A DNA stretch of 64,000 nucleotides from Streptococcus didelphis DSM 15616. Its GTDB lineage: Bacteria; Bacillota; Bacilli; Lactobacillales; Streptococcaceae. The stretch is from assembly GCF_000380005.1 (NCBI RefSeq), contig NZ_KB904189.1, positions 186,001 to 250,000 of the forward strand, read 5' to 3'. Below, in pieces: positions 28,913 to 37,792 of this stretch (positions within the stretch are counted from its first letter, which is position 1; every line of letters begins with the position of its first letter). The position numbers and the translations under genes were made by a program. Below the pieces are notes generated by a model. It was not told the origin of the DNA, searched no databases, and was given only the letters and a program-made list of their open reading frames with translations.

Positions 28913-30653
28913 GACTTTCTACTTGAAGACATAGTTCTTCTAATTGTTTTTCTGATACAAGACTCGGTGCTTGTGTCATCGGATCACTTGCTTTATTGTT
29001 TTTAGGAAAGGCAATAACTTCACGGATATTTTCTTTTCCTGCTAGTAGCATGACAAACCTGTCAAGTCCAATAGCAAGCCCACCATGTGGAGGAAAACCA
29101 AAATCCATAGCCTCTAATAAGAAACCAAATTGCTCCTTAGCCTGTTCACTACTAAAGCCAAGAGCTTTAAACATACGTTCTTGCATATCTCTTTGATTAA
29201 TACGAAGGCTTCCGCCCCCTAGTTCATAACCATTTAAAACAATATCATAGGCAAGAGCACGAACCTTAGTTAAATCACCTTCTAATTCATGAGCAGACTC
29301 ATTAGTAGGAAGTGTGAATGGGTGGTGGGCTGACATAAAGCGATTTTCTTCTTCTGACCACTCAAACATCGGCCAATCAATTACCCAAAGAAAATTAAAC
29401 TTGGTTTCGTCAATTAAACCTAGTTCCTTAGCTAATCTCCCACGTAAGGCACCTAGTGCTGCATTAGCCACATCCAATTGATCTGCCACAAATAAAACCA
29501 TATCATTGTCAAGGAGATGTAAAGTTTCTGTTAAGTCATTTTCTATAGGTGTCATGAATTTGGCAATCGGACCTGTCAAGTTGCCATCTGCAACTTTAAG
29601 CCACGCTAAACCTTTTGCCCCAAATTGTTTGACATATTCTGTTAATTTATCAATATCTTTACGAGACAACTTATCAGCCTTGTTTTTAATAACAATAGCC
29701 TTAACTGCTGCAGCTTCTGAGAAGACTTTAAAGTCAACAGCTTTTACAGTATCTGTTAAATCCTCAAGAAGCATATCATAACGCATATCTGGTTTATCAG
29801 AACCATATTTATTCATAGCATGTTCATAAGGCATTCTTGGGAATGGTAGTGTGACTTCAATTCCTTTTGTTTCTCTCATGACTTTAGCAATCATTCCTTC
29901 AACGATATCCTGGATTTCTTGCTCTGATAAAAATGATGTCTCTAAGTCAACTTGTGTAAACTCAGGTTGACGGTCTCCACGTAAATCTTCATCACGGAAA
30001 CATTTAACAATCTGATAATACCTATCAAAACCAGCATTCATCAAAAGCTGTTTTGTAATCTGCGGACTTTGAGGTAGAGCGTAAAAGTGACCTTGACTAA
30101 CACGACTCGGAACCAAGTAATCACGCGCACCTTCAGGTGTTGATTTGGTTAAAATGGGAGTCTCCACATCAATAAACTCTAAATCATCTAAGTAATTACG
30201 AATAGAGTGAGTTACTTTAGCTCGTAACTTAAAGTTCTCTAACATTTCTGGTCGACGTAGGTCTAAGTAACGGTAACGTAAGCGTGTTTCGTCACTTACT
30301 TCCACACCATCTTTAATTTCAAAAGGTGTGGTTTTAGAACTACTTAAAATGCTTAAGTGACTAACCTTTAGCTCAACAGCTCCAGTGGCTAAATTCTTAT
30401 TTTCCTGCTGGCGTGCTTCTACTACTCCTTTTACTTCAATAACAAATTCACTTCGCAAGCTTTCTGCTACTTCCATAACATCCTTTGAAACATCTGCTGG
30501 ATTAATGACAAGTTGCATGATTCCTTCACGATCTCGTAAATCAATAAAAATAAGGCCACCTAAATCTCTACGACGTCCAACCCATCCTTTTAAAGTTAAC
30601 TCTTGACCAATGTGTTCTGTTCGGACACGTCCTGAATACATGCTACGTTTCAT
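28905..30653 (-). CDS. aspS: Aspartyl-tRNA synthetase
   Basis: 582 residues, bacterial type. N-terminal OB anticodon domain ([13 protein letters not shown]), class II catalytic core with motif 2 [10 protein letters not shown] and motif 3 G-L-A-I-G-L-D-R, and the inserted GAD domain of bacterial enzymes. Charges tRNA-Asp. Probably co-transcribed with hisS upstream (175-base gap) and with the yitT genes downstream. Confidence 0.98.
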   Translation of the reverse strand: MKRSMYSGRVRTEHIGQELTLKGWVGRRRDLGGLIFIDLRDREGIMQLVINPADVSKDVMEVAESLRSEFVIEVKGVVEARQQENKNLATGAVELKVSHLSILSSSKTTPFEIKDGVEVSDETRLRYRYLDLRRPEMLENFKLRAKVTHSIRNYLDDLEFIDVETPILTKSTPEGARDYLVPSRVSQGHFYALPQSPQITKQLLMNAGFDRYYQIVKCFRDEDLRGDRQPEFTQVDLETSFLSEQEIQDIVEGMIAKVMRETKGIEVTLPFPRMPYEHAMNKYGSDKPDMRYDMLLEDLTDTVKAVDFKVFSEAAAVKAIVIKNKADKLSRKDIDKLTEYVKQFGAKGLAWLKVADGNLTGPIAKFMTPIENDLTETLHLLDNDMVLFVADQLDVANAALGALRGRLAKELGLIDETKFNFLWVIDWPMFEWSEEENRFMSAHHPFTLPTNESAHELEGDLTKVRALAYDIVLNGYELGGGSLRINQRDMQERMFKALGFSSEQAKEQFGFLLEAMDFGFPPHGGLAIGLDRFVMLLAGKENIREVIAFPKNNKASDPMTQAPSLVSEKQLEELCLQVESHD

Positions 30654-30828
30654 ACAATTTTTCTCCGTTACTTTTTATTTCCTATCTATTATAACAAAAA
30701 GGCACTAAAAACCCCACCCATTTAAAAGAAGACTTTCCAAAAGGCCGAAAATCTATCTCACTAGCCTAACATGCAAAAAATAAAAAGATAAAGAAAACTT
30801 CTTCACCTTTTTACATACTTAATAAGCC

Positions 30829-32106
30829 TTAATTTATTTTTCCTAACAAGCCTTCAAAATCTGTTTCCAGATCTTCAAAACTCACTTCAATTTCTTGTCT
30901 TGTCTTATTGTTTTTAAGTTTTACTTTGCCAGTTTCTAATTCACTATCACCCAAGGTAATAATGGTTTTGGCCTTAAAGACATCTGCTGTCTTTAACTGT
31001 GCCTTAATTTTACGATCAAGATAATCACGTTCTGCTGTAAAACCTTGGCGACGAATAGCTTGTACTAATTCTAAAGCTTTGCTGTTAGCAGCTTGCCCCA
31101 ATACAGCAATATAAATATCCAATTTCTCTTCAATTGGAAGTGTGATGCCCTGCTTTTCCAAAATGAGTAAAAGACGCTCCAAGCCTAGTCCAAATCCAAA
31201 TCCTGCTGTTTCTGGTCCATCAAAATATTCCACTAAACCATCATAGCGACCACCCGCACAAATAGTTAAATCGTTTTGATCAATTCTTGTAATAAACTCA
31301 AATATTGTATGATTATAGTAGTCCAGACCACGCACCATCTTGGTATCGATAATATACGGAATCTTTAATACTTCAAGCATCTCCTTTACAGCATCAAAAT
31401 GAGCCTGACTCTCTGCATCTAAATAATCTAAAATAGAAGGCGCCTTTTCTACTGCAAGGATGTCTTCTTTTTCTTTTGAATCAAGCACACGTAGAGGATT
31501 TTCCTCCAAACGACGTTGACTATCCTTTGATAAAGACTCACGTAAAGGCGTCAAGTAGTCAATAAGGGCTTGACGATAAGCCAAGCGACTCTCAGGACTT
31601 CCTAAAGTATTGAGATGTAAAATAATATCTTTGATCCCAAGCTTTTCAAATAAATGATAAGCCATGGCAATAGTCTCTACGTCTGTTGACGGATTAGCTG
31701 AACCAAAGCATTCAACCCCAATCTGATGAAATTCTCGTAAACGTCCAGCTTGCGGGCGTTCATAACGGAACATAGAACCAATATAATACATTTTTACTGG
31801 TTTCTGAACCTCTGGTGCAAATAGCTTGTTTTCTACATAAGAACGAACAACTGGAGCAGTACCTTCTGGACGTAGGGTAATATGACGCTCTCCCTTATCA
31901 TAAAAATCATACATTTCCTTGGTAACAATATCAGTAGTATCTCCTACAGAACGACTAATTACCTCATAATGTTCAAACATTGGAGTACGAATCTCACCAT
32001 AACGATATTGTTTAAAGGTTTCACGCGCAAGATTTTCAACATACTGCCATTTTGCTGCTTGTGCTGGAAGTATATCTTGTGTTCCCTTAGGTTTTTGAAG
32101 TTTCAT
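30829..32106 (-). CDS. hisS: Histidyl-tRNA synthetase
   Basis: 425 residues. Class II core with motif 2 [10 protein letters not shown] and the His-specific motifs [11 protein letters not shown] and A-G-G-R-Y-D-G-L, plus the C-terminal anticodon domain. Start ATG 32106. The ribosome site is unusually poor: the only purine run, AGGG, is about 17 bases before the start and overlaps the edge of a closing stem in a structured leader (32120-32228). No T-box consensus is present. Divergent from rpmF. Confidence 0.98.
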   Translation of the reverse strand: MKLQKPKGTQDILPAQAAKWQYVENLARETFKQYRYGEIRTPMFEHYEVISRSVGDTTDIVTKEMYDFYDKGERHITLRPEGTAPVVRSYVENKLFAPEVQKPVKMYYIGSMFRYERPQAGRLREFHQIGVECFGSANPSTDVETIAMAYHLFEKLGIKDIILHLNTLGSPESRLAYRQALIDYLTPLRESLSKDSQRRLEENPLRVLDSKEKEDILAVEKAPSILDYLDAESQAHFDAVKEMLEVLKIPYIIDTKMVRGLDYYNHTIFEFITRIDQNDLTICAGGRYDGLVEYFDGPETAGFGFGLGLERLLLILEKQGITLPIEEKLDIYIAVLGQAANSKALELVQAIRRQGFTAERDYLDRKIKAQLKTADVFKAKTIITLGDSELETGKVKLKNNKTRQEIEVSFEDLETDFEGLLGKIN

Positions 32107-32119
32107 AACATCAGATACA

Positions 32120-32228
32120 AAGAGCCCTAATAAAAAATGGGAGAAAAAATTTTACATAAAATAAAAATCTCTGTTTTTCAGTAGTTTTTAGCTAATGTTC
32201 AATTATAAACATTCTCTCAACGGCTCTT
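32120..32228 (-). promoter_or_regulatory. Structured 5' leader of hisS, unclassified
   Basis: Read on the − strand, AAGAGCC (32228-32222) pairs perfectly with GGCTCTT (32126-32120), closing a ~109-base domain. Inside are AATGTT/AACATT (32213-32208 with 32199-32194) and CTG-AAAAA-CAG (32181-32171). A T-box would need AGGGTGG-ACCGCG near the antiterminator, which is absent. The closing stem ends just before the start region, so it could hide the ribosome site. Regulation is inferred. Confidence 0.4.
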
Positions 32229-32378
32229 ATCCTTTCTTCAATATTATTTTATATCATTTTAACATAAAATAAGTCTCTTTAGTACTTGTATGTATGATAT
32301 GTTTTCCCATAATACAACTTTCTAAGTTAAAAATAACTAGAAGACCTTTCTTGATTAGGAAAATTTTTGTCAAGTAAC

Positions 32379-32407
32379 TTTACTTTACAAAAAAGTTGTG
32401 ATATGAT
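32379..32407 (+). promoter_or_regulatory. Promoter of rpmF-rpmG
   Basis: TTTACT (32379-32384), 17-base spacer, TATGAT (32402-32407), then AATCGGAGGAAAG before the rpmF start. Confidence 0.65.
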
Positions 32408-32458
32408 GTTAAAGTTGATGAAAATCAAGAATAATAACTTAATCGGAGGAAAGAAAAA

Positions 32459-32641
32459 ATGGCAGTACCTGCACGTCACACGTCTAAAGCTAAAAAAAAT
32501 AAACGTCGTACACATTACAAATTGACAGCTCCATCTGTACAATTCGACGAAACTACTGGAGATTACTCACGTTCTCACCGTGTATCACTTAAAGGATACT
32601 ACAAAGGACGTAAAATCGCCAAAGCTAACGAAGCTAAATAA
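32459..32641 (+). CDS. rpmF: 50S ribosomal protein L32, cysteine-free type
   Basis: 60 residues, starting [10 protein letters not shown]. The zinc-ribbon cysteines of the zinc-binding form are absent, so it is the zinc-independent (C−) type common in streptococci. Strong ribosome site (GGAGGAAAG). Followed after 15 bases by rpmG in one operon. Confidence 0.97.
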
Positions 32642-32656
32642 TAGAAGGGAGATACC

Positions 32657-32806
32657 ATGCGCGTAAATATTACACTTGAACATAAAGAATCTGGTGAACG
32701 CTTGTACCTTACTTCAAAAAACAAACGTAATACTCCAGACCGCCTTCAGTTGAAAAAATACTCACCAAAATTACGTAAACACGTAACCTTTACTGAAGTT
32801 AAATAA
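32657..32806 (+). CDS. rpmG: 50S ribosomal protein L33, cysteine-free type
   Basis: 49 residues: [13 protein letters not shown] ... F-T-E-V-K. ATG 32657 with AAGGGAG upstream, TAA 32804-32806. It lacks both CxxC pairs and so needs no zinc. The pairing of C− L32 and C− L33 makes this a zinc-sparing ribosomal operon. Terminator follows. Confidence 0.95.
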
Positions 32807-32818
32807 TAAAAAAATATA

Positions 32819-32848
32819 CCCAATGAAACTCTGTTTTCATTGGGTTTT
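32819..32848 (+). terminator. Terminator of rpmF-rpmG
   Basis: CCCAATGAAA / TTTCATTGGG perfect 10-bp stem, 6-base loop, then TTTTAT. Confidence 0.9.
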
Positions 32849-32973
32849 ATCTTGCTCTTTTTAATTATATCTGACTTTGTCTAAATATAACTAGAAGTAT
32901 AAGATATCAACAATTCTTACTCCTTTTACTGCTATTATTCTAGAAGGTCTAGGTCATTATAAAATCACTATTA

Positions 32974-33041
32974 AAAATGTCCAAATTCTCTTGGCTATAC
33001 GCTTATTAAAGAGTTGGTCAGCTAGACTTTTTGGACATTTT
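32974..33041 (-). terminator. Long inverted repeat, probable terminator of the XRE gene
   Basis: AAAATGTCCAAA (32974-32985) and TTTGGACATTTT (33030-33041) are perfect 12-base arms; a smaller stem CTCTT/AAGAG sits within the 44-base loop. On the − strand the second arm runs into TTTTTAA. Confidence 0.55.
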
Positions 33042-33057
33042 CTTTAGTCTAAAATAA

Positions 33058-33645
33058 TTAATGGTTAAAACTATCAATAAACAAGGCTACTGCAAAAACA
33101 ATTAATGTAAAAATTATAGTAAAGCCTATGACAATCACTGGCTTTTGATAAGGATACTTAGCTTTTTCTTCTATTTCTTGGATCTTATCCAAAGTCTTAC
33201 CATTAGAAAATGCTACTATATGCCGATAGGTTTTCAGATTATATTCTTTTTTTACTTTCTTAATTTTTAATGCCAAAAACATAGTCAGCAACCATTCTAA
33301 AAACCAGATACCTACACCTATCCAACTTAGAAAATAAAACAAGGGATAGACAGATATTGCTAAAATGATAAAAGCAATTGTTAACTTTATACCATCCTTA
33401 TTAAATCTATTGATATCTTCTTTATTGAGCAGAATTTTCATTTCTTCAAGATCTCCCTCTATTAGTTGGTTAATGGTTAGTCCAAAAAGCTTTGCTAAGC
33501 GCAGTAAGCTTTGAATATCTGGATAAGATTTCTCTGTTTCCCAATTTGAAATTGTCTGCCTAGAGACATAAATGAGCTGAGCCAAATCCTCTTGAGATAA
33601 GTTAGCCTCTTTACGATAATTGATAAGGTTTTTTCCTAGCTTCAT
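33058..33645 (-). CDS. XRE-family regulator with membrane-anchored C-terminus
   Basis: 195 residues. Residues ~1-60 are a helix-turn-helix domain (L-S-Q-E-D-L-A-Q-L-I-Y-V-S-R-Q-T-I-S-N-W-E). The rest has two hydrophobic helices around 90-125 and one at the C-terminus (V-I-G-F-T-I-I-F-T-L-I-V). Such XRE-plus-membrane proteins sense unknown envelope or peptide signals and usually control a neighbour. Here it is divergent from the DUF368 gene, which may be its target (inference). Start ATG 33645. Confidence 0.85.
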   Translation of the reverse strand: MKLGKNLINYRKEANLSQEDLAQLIYVSRQTISNWETEKSYPDIQSLLRLAKLFGLTINQLIEGDLEEMKILLNKEDINRFNKDGIKLTIAFIILAISVYPLFYFLSWIGVGIWFLEWLLTMFLALKIKKVKKEYNLKTYRHIVAFSNGKTLDKIQEIEEKAKYPYQKPVIVIGFTIIFTLIVFAVALFIDSFNH

Positions 33646-33853
33646 AATTTCTCCTTTCCCTTTCAGTCTAACCTCAAGAGCCTCTTAAAGCTAGCAAATA
33701 TTTTTGACAAACAAGTTTATCTAGTTTATTTGTCATATATCCAACCAATAACTTTACAATAGTGTCATCTCCCTGTCAACCTATGTAAGAGGCTTGTTTT
33801 ATTAAAGCTCTCTTTTATGGTACAATAGATAAACAATTATTGAGGAGAATAGA

Positions 33854-34696
33854 ATGTTAACATTTTTTAGTCGTATCTTAAAAGGGATGATTATTGCACT
33901 AGGCTTTATATTACCTGGTATTTCTGGAGGTGTCTTAGCTGCCATACTTGGTATTTACGAACGCTTAATTCGTTTTTTAGCCCATATTCGTGAAAATTTT
34001 CGTGAAAACTTTCTCTACTTTTTACCTGTGGGTATAGGTGGAATATTAGGAATTGCTCTTTTTTCCTTTCCTGTTGAATTCCTTCTAAAACACTTCCAAG
34101 TTCCTGTACTATGGGGATTTGCTGGAGCTATTGTAGGAACTATTCCAAGTTTAGTAAAAGAGTCAACAAAAAAATCAAATAGAGATTTAGCTGACTGGGC
34201 TTGGGGAATTATTACATTTATTATTTCTGGACTGTTATTATACTTCCTATACGACCTTATTGGCCCTATTCCTGTTAACTTCTTGAGTTTTGTATTAGCT
34301 GGAATCTTAATAGCTTTAGGTGTATTAATTCCAGGTCTTAGTCCTTCTAATCTCTTATTGATACTAGGACTTTATTCTCCAATGTTAATAGGCTTCAAGT
34401 CCCTTGATTTGATTGGCACTTTCCTTCCAATTGCTGTCGGTGGAATACTAGCCATGCTTGCCTTTTCTAAGGCCATGGATCATGCCTTAACTTACTATCA
34501 CTCACGCGTTTATCACTTTATTGTTGGCATTGTTTTGTCCAGTACCCTACTTATTCTAATCCCAAATTCAAGTAGCAAGGAAGCTATATCCTATGCTGGA
34601 ACAGGTTTTCTAACTTGGCTAATAGCAATTATTCTTTTTGCCTTAGGCATCTGGTTAGGCCTTTGGATGAGTAAGCTTGAAGAAAAATATAAATAA
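33854..34696 (+). CDS. DUF368 family membrane protein
   Basis: 280 residues, about eight to nine helices with the two repeated family motifs G-I-S-G-G-V-L-A and G-L-S-P-S-N-L-L. DUF368 (PopT-like) and related DedA proteins have been linked with recycling of the carrier lipid undecaprenyl phosphate; the exact streptococcal role is inferred. GAGGAG upstream of ATG 33854; a TGG-TACAAT extended −10 lies about 30 bases upstream. Divergent from the XRE gene and convergent with the Nudix gene. Confidence 0.85.
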   Translation: MLTFFSRILKGMIIALGFILPGISGGVLAAILGIYERLIRFLAHIRENFRENFLYFLPVGIGGILGIALFSFPVEFLLKHFQVPVLWGFAGAIVGTIPSLVKESTKKSNRDLADWAWGIITFIISGLLLYFLYDLIGPIPVNFLSFVLAGILIALGVLIPGLSPSNLLLILGLYSPMLIGFKSLDLIGTFLPIAVGGILAMLAFSKAMDHALTYYHSRVYHFIVGIVLSSTLLILIPNSSSKEAISYAGTGFLTWLIAIILFALGIWLGLWMSKLEEKYK

Positions 34697-34705
34697 AAAT
34701 CTTCA

Positions 34706-34747
34706 GCAAAAACTCCCTCTTCTTGATCAAGAAGAGGGAGTTTTTGC
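34706..34747. terminator. Perfect palindromic bidirectional terminator
   Basis: A 42-bp perfect palindrome (each arm GCAAAAACTCCCTCTTCTTG plus A), centre between 34726 and 34727, with A5 and T5 at the foot. It separates convergent DUF368 and Nudix genes. Confidence 0.9.
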
Positions 34748-34768
34748 TTATTTTTTCATTATAAGCAA

Positions 34769-35392
34769 TTATTTAAATTTAAAATAAGTAGACTCTTTTA
34801 AAATTCTTGTAAAGCAATCTGTAAACTGAGCAGTCATTCCCCATATCAGGTAGTCAAAATTTTCATAAAAAGGAATACTTTGTTTTTGACTCTCAAAACT
34901 ATACTTATCACCATTGCGAATTTTATCAAATGGAAAATTAGATTCTTTCGTTATTGTCGAAGGCAAATCATAATAATTAGGATTATCAGTCATTAAAGAT
35001 TGTAAAGGAACTGTAAAAATGTTGTCAACCTCTTCATTTGCTTTTATTTCTCTCCAATCAGAAACCATTAGTTGTCCTACAAAGCAATGAATACTTCTTT
35101 TATTTTGAACGATATAGTCAATTTCACCCCATATTTTTATCTGTTGATCTTTTATATTCAATTCTTCAATTGTCTCTCTAATAGCCGCTTCTTGATAGCT
35201 CTCTCCCTCTTCAAGTCGCCCTCCAGGAAAGGATACCTCCCCAGGCTGAGAAATATGCTGACTTCTAATTTCATAGAGAACCTGCCAGTCGTTATCTTGC
35301 CAAATAAGTGGTAATAAGACAGCATATTGTTTTGTTACTCCCAGCGGTTTGGGAGGATATTCTTTAATAATATTTTCTATTTGGCTGGTCAT
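34769..35392 (-). CDS. Nudix hydrolase, CoA pyrophosphatase-like
   Basis: 207 residues. A complete Nudix box (G58-R-L-E-E-G ... R-E-T-I-E-E-L) is preceded by L-L-P-L and P-G-E-V-S-F-P-G-G, the segment typical of the CoA-diphosphatase (NudL) branch. It probably splits CoA or related nucleotides into phosphopantetheine and 3',5'-ADP. Single gene with its own start at ATG 35392. Confidence 0.85.
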   Translation of the reverse strand: MTSQIENIIKEYPPKPLGVTKQYAVLLPLIWQDNDWQVLYEIRSQHISQPGEVSFPGGRLEEGESYQEAAIRETIEELNIKDQQIKIWGEIDYIVQNKRSIHCFVGQLMVSDWREIKANEEVDNIFTVPLQSLMTDNPNYYDLPSTITKESNFPFDKIRNGDKYSFESQKQSIPFYENFDYLIWGMTAQFTDCFTRILKESTYFKFK

Positions 35393-35477
35393 TGTCTTTT
35401 CCTTTTTAAATAATCTTATGTTAAGAGTACAAAACTTTTCTTTTTTTGGTCAACTAATTGCCTCGAATAAGTGATTT

Positions 35478-35561
35478 ATATATGTATTTTTTTTATATAT
35501 AAAAACTTGACATATCATTAAAATTAACCTATACTTAATATATAAAAATTTTATACATATA
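35478..35561 (+). promoter_or_regulatory. Promoter of the PadR operon flanked by two inverted operator-like repeats
   Basis: TTGACA (35507-35512), 17-base spacer, TATACT (35530-35535): near-consensus. It is bracketed by two similar sites in opposite orientation, TATATGTATT...TTTATATATA (about 35478-35500) and TATATAAAAATTTTATACAT (35539-35558). PadR regulators bind ATGTAT...ATACAT-like palindromes and often repress themselves, so these are probably its operators. Confidence 0.65.
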
Positions 35562-35572
35562 AGGAGCACGAT

Positions 35573-35899
35573 ATGTATTATCCACTATCCGCTACTTTGA
35601 TTGAATTCTTGATTTTATCTATTGTTGAAAAAAACGATTCCTATGGCTATGGTATCAGTCAAACCATTAAGCTTGTTACTAACATCAACGAATCTACACT
35701 TTATCCCATCCTAAAAAAACTGGAAAAAGAAGACTTTTTAACAACCTATAGTCAAGAACATCAAGGACGAAAACGTAAATATTATTCTATTACCTCTTCT
35801 GGTAAAGAACAGCTTATTTTTTTAAAGTCAGAATGGCAAAGCTATAAGTTTGCCCTAGACGGCATTATTGAGGGGAGTTTAAGACATGACAAGGACTGA
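35573..35899 (+). CDS. PadR family transcriptional regulator
   Basis: 108 residues, winged helix: S-Y-G-Y-G-I-S-Q-T-I and E-S-T-L-Y-P-I-L-K-K-L-E are the PadR hallmarks, followed by the wing G-R-K-R-K-Y-Y-S-I-T. AAGGAG before ATG 35573. First gene of a three-gene operon; overlaps the next gene by 14 bases. It probably autoregulates through the flanking repeats and controls the DUF1700/DUF4097 pair. Confidence 0.93.
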   Translation: MYYPLSATLIEFLILSIVEKNDSYGYGISQTIKLVTNINESTLYPILKKLEKEDFLTTYSQEHQGRKRKYYSITSSGKEQLIFLKSEWQSYKFALDGIIEGSLRHDKD

Positions 35900-36470
35900 T
35901 TACCTAGCTGAGCTAGATAAATACTTACAAAAATTGCCAAAAGAAGATTACCAAGAGGCTATGGACTATTACATTGAATATTTTAACGAAGCAGGTCCTG
36001 AAAAAGAAAAAGAGGTCATTAAAGAACTTGGAAGTCCCAAAGAAGCTGCCCAAGAAATCTTAGCCCGCTTATTAGATGAAAGCTTAGAGCAAGAAACTGA
36101 TAATTCAAAACATCTGGGAAAGATTATTTGGCTTACAATTTTATCCATTCTCGCTGCCCCAGTAACAATTCCTTTAGTCATAGCTTTATTGAGTACTATA
36201 GTAGTTATTATCGGGACAAGTGTTCTCTTTATCTTTACCTTAATACTCTTAGGGCTGTTCCTTCTAGCAAATGGCATTTATATGGTTTTTGAGAGCTTTA
36301 CATATCTGTCAACTTCTTTAGCTTCTACTTCTTTGAGCTTAGGGATAGGAATAATAATGGCCTCTCTTTCTATCATAACCATTATTATATGTATTCAAGT
36401 ATGTTCTATCTTAATTAGAATTTGTGGAAGACTTGTTCATAAATTTTTACGCAAAGGGAGAAAAGCATGA
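35886..36470 (+). CDS. DUF1700 family membrane protein
   Basis: 194 residues. The N-terminal ~75 residues (Y-L-A-E-L-D-K-Y-L-Q-K-L-P ... G-S-P-K-E-A-A-Q-E-I) are the soluble HAAS-like segment typical of DUF1700. Then four hydrophobic helices. This type nearly always sits between a PadR regulator and a DUF4097 protein and probably senses envelope or lipid stress with them. Start overlaps padR; the stop overlaps the next start by 4 bases. Confidence 0.88.
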   Translation: MTRTDYLAELDKYLQKLPKEDYQEAMDYYIEYFNEAGPEKEKEVIKELGSPKEAAQEILARLLDESLEQETDNSKHLGKIIWLTILSILAAPVTIPLVIALLSTIVVIIGTSVLFIFTLILLGLFLLANGIYMVFESFTYLSTSLASTSLSLGIGIIMASLSIITIIICIQVCSILIRICGRLVHKFLRKGRKA

Positions 36471-37375
36471 AATATTGGAAAAAAACGGTATTCAAAGGGG
36501 CAATTTTATTCTTATTTATTGGAATAGTTCTAACTTTTTTAGGATACATCAACAATGGTTTAGACGATTATAATCTTTCTTCTAAAGCACAAACATCTCG
36601 CCATCTTGTAAACCAAGACCTATCTTTTTTTGAAAATATTGACTTAAACTGTAACATATCTGATATTACTATTAAAACTAGTCCACAAAAGAAGGCTAGT
36701 ATTACTTATTATCAAGATAAAAACTATCCTCTTACTATTAAAATGGAAAATAAAACCTTATATGTAGACGAAAAAGCTAAGTTATCTCAAAATTCCCTTA
36801 ATGTAAAGTTCCTAACCTTACAAGACTTGAGTCATTTAAATCAAAATCTCCATTTCGGAATTGAGACAGGATACTCTATTTTAATTACCTTGCCAAAAGA
36901 TACTCAGGTTAAGCAATTAAAGGCAAAACTTAAGGCTGGCCAATTATCTCTGGAAAATAATAAGGTTGAGCATTTAGATGTTAATCTTTCTGCGGGTGAT
37001 ATTGACATTGATAACACTTCAATTGACAAAGGTAATCTTCAGTTATTAGCTGGTAACCTTAATTTTCTAGATAGTAAGATTAATAATTCTAAAATAAAAC
37101 TCTCTACTGGAGATTTCGAACTTGAAAATAGTAGAGTACAAGATAGCCAACTAATTCTTAATACAGGTGACTTTACAAGTAGAGAAGCCGTCTTCCTAGG
37201 GAAAAACAGTATTTTTAATAAAATTGGTTCTACTGATATCTACTTAAAAAGTTATGACTTATCACTTTCTTCAAAAAAAGATTTAGATACTAGTTCTATT
37301 GATTCTTACTTAAATAAGACTTCTAAAAACACCTTAAACATAAACAGTGAACTTGGTGATATCAATATTAAATAA
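36467..37375 (+). CDS. DUF4097 family beta-helix-like surface protein
   Basis: 302 residues: an N-terminal membrane anchor (~residues 10-28), then repeated short beta units characteristic of DUF4097 (L-D-V-N-L-S-A-G-D-I-D-I, L-S-T-G-D-F-E-L, L-N-T-G-D-F-T-S), spaced about 19-20 residues apart, suggesting a stacked beta-solenoid outside the cell. Last gene of the PadR operon, followed by a strong terminator. Function unknown; related proteins are adhesin-like or envelope-stress partners. Confidence 0.85.
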   Translation: MKYWKKTVFKGAILFLFIGIVLTFLGYINNGLDDYNLSSKAQTSRHLVNQDLSFFENIDLNCNISDITIKTSPQKKASITYYQDKNYPLTIKMENKTLYVDEKAKLSQNSLNVKFLTLQDLSHLNQNLHFGIETGYSILITLPKDTQVKQLKAKLKAGQLSLENNKVEHLDVNLSAGDIDIDNTSIDKGNLQLLAGNLNFLDSKINNSKIKLSTGDFELENSRVQDSQLILNTGDFTSREAVFLGKNSIFNKIGSTDIYLKSYDLSLSSKKDLDTSSIDSYLNKTSKNTLNINSELGDINIK

Positions 37376-37419
37376 TACTTAAAAAGCTCTAGAAACAAAT
37401 CTAGAGCTTTTTAAGTATT
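37374..37419. terminator. Bidirectional terminator with a perfect 20-bp stem
   Basis: AATACTTAAAAAGCTCTAGA pairs perfectly with its complement at 37400-37419; loop AACAAA. It lies between convergent DUF4097 and DUF1304 genes. Confidence 0.92.
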
Positions 37420-37420
37420 G

Positions 37421-37777
37421 TTACAACCATAAACTAAGTAAGGTTAAAATAGCTATACCACCTTGTTTAAAAATAATTTTTTTATCTACTGTAAGTGAGC
37501 TATAAATGGCTGCAGCAACCACAAAGAACAAGAAAACAGTTACAATTTCACTACTTTGTGACACAAATAAACCATATAATTCAAAAACAGCAATCAGTCC
37601 ATTATAGATTCCTTGATTTTTTAACAAATTAACAATCGTTTTATCCATAACTTGTTCAGGATCTAATCTAAATACTTTCTGAGTTATGGAAGACTGTGTA
37701 GCAAAGGTTTCTAGATACATAATATATAGTTGCTCTATCGCAACCATAGTCGCTAAAACAAGCGTTAAAATAGACAA
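37421..37777 (-). CDS. DUF1304 family membrane protein
   Basis: 118 residues, four hydrophobic helices. The signature M-Y-L-E-T-F-A-T after helix 1 and N-Q-G-I-Y-N-G in the middle are typical of DUF1304. Function unknown. It lies 15 bases downstream of the YhgE exporter gene, so it is probably in the same TetR-controlled transcript. Confidence 0.88.
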   Translation of the reverse strand: MSILTLVLATMVAIEQLYIMYLETFATQSSITQKVFRLDPEQVMDKTIVNLLKNQGIYNGLIAVFELYGLFVSQSSEIVTVFLFFVVAAAIYSSLTVDKKIIFKQGGIAILTLLSLWL

Positions 37778-37792
37778 ACAATCACCCCCTAA

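Noticed and set aside
32107..32300. T-box riboswitch upstream of hisS
   Set aside because: The invariant AGGGTGG-ACCGCG element and a following terminator are missing, so I left it as an unclassified leader.
35463..35470. CTCGAATA on the + strand, similar to a cin-box
   Set aside because: It is over 100 bases from the PadR start, where a better TTGACA-17-TATACT promoter exists.
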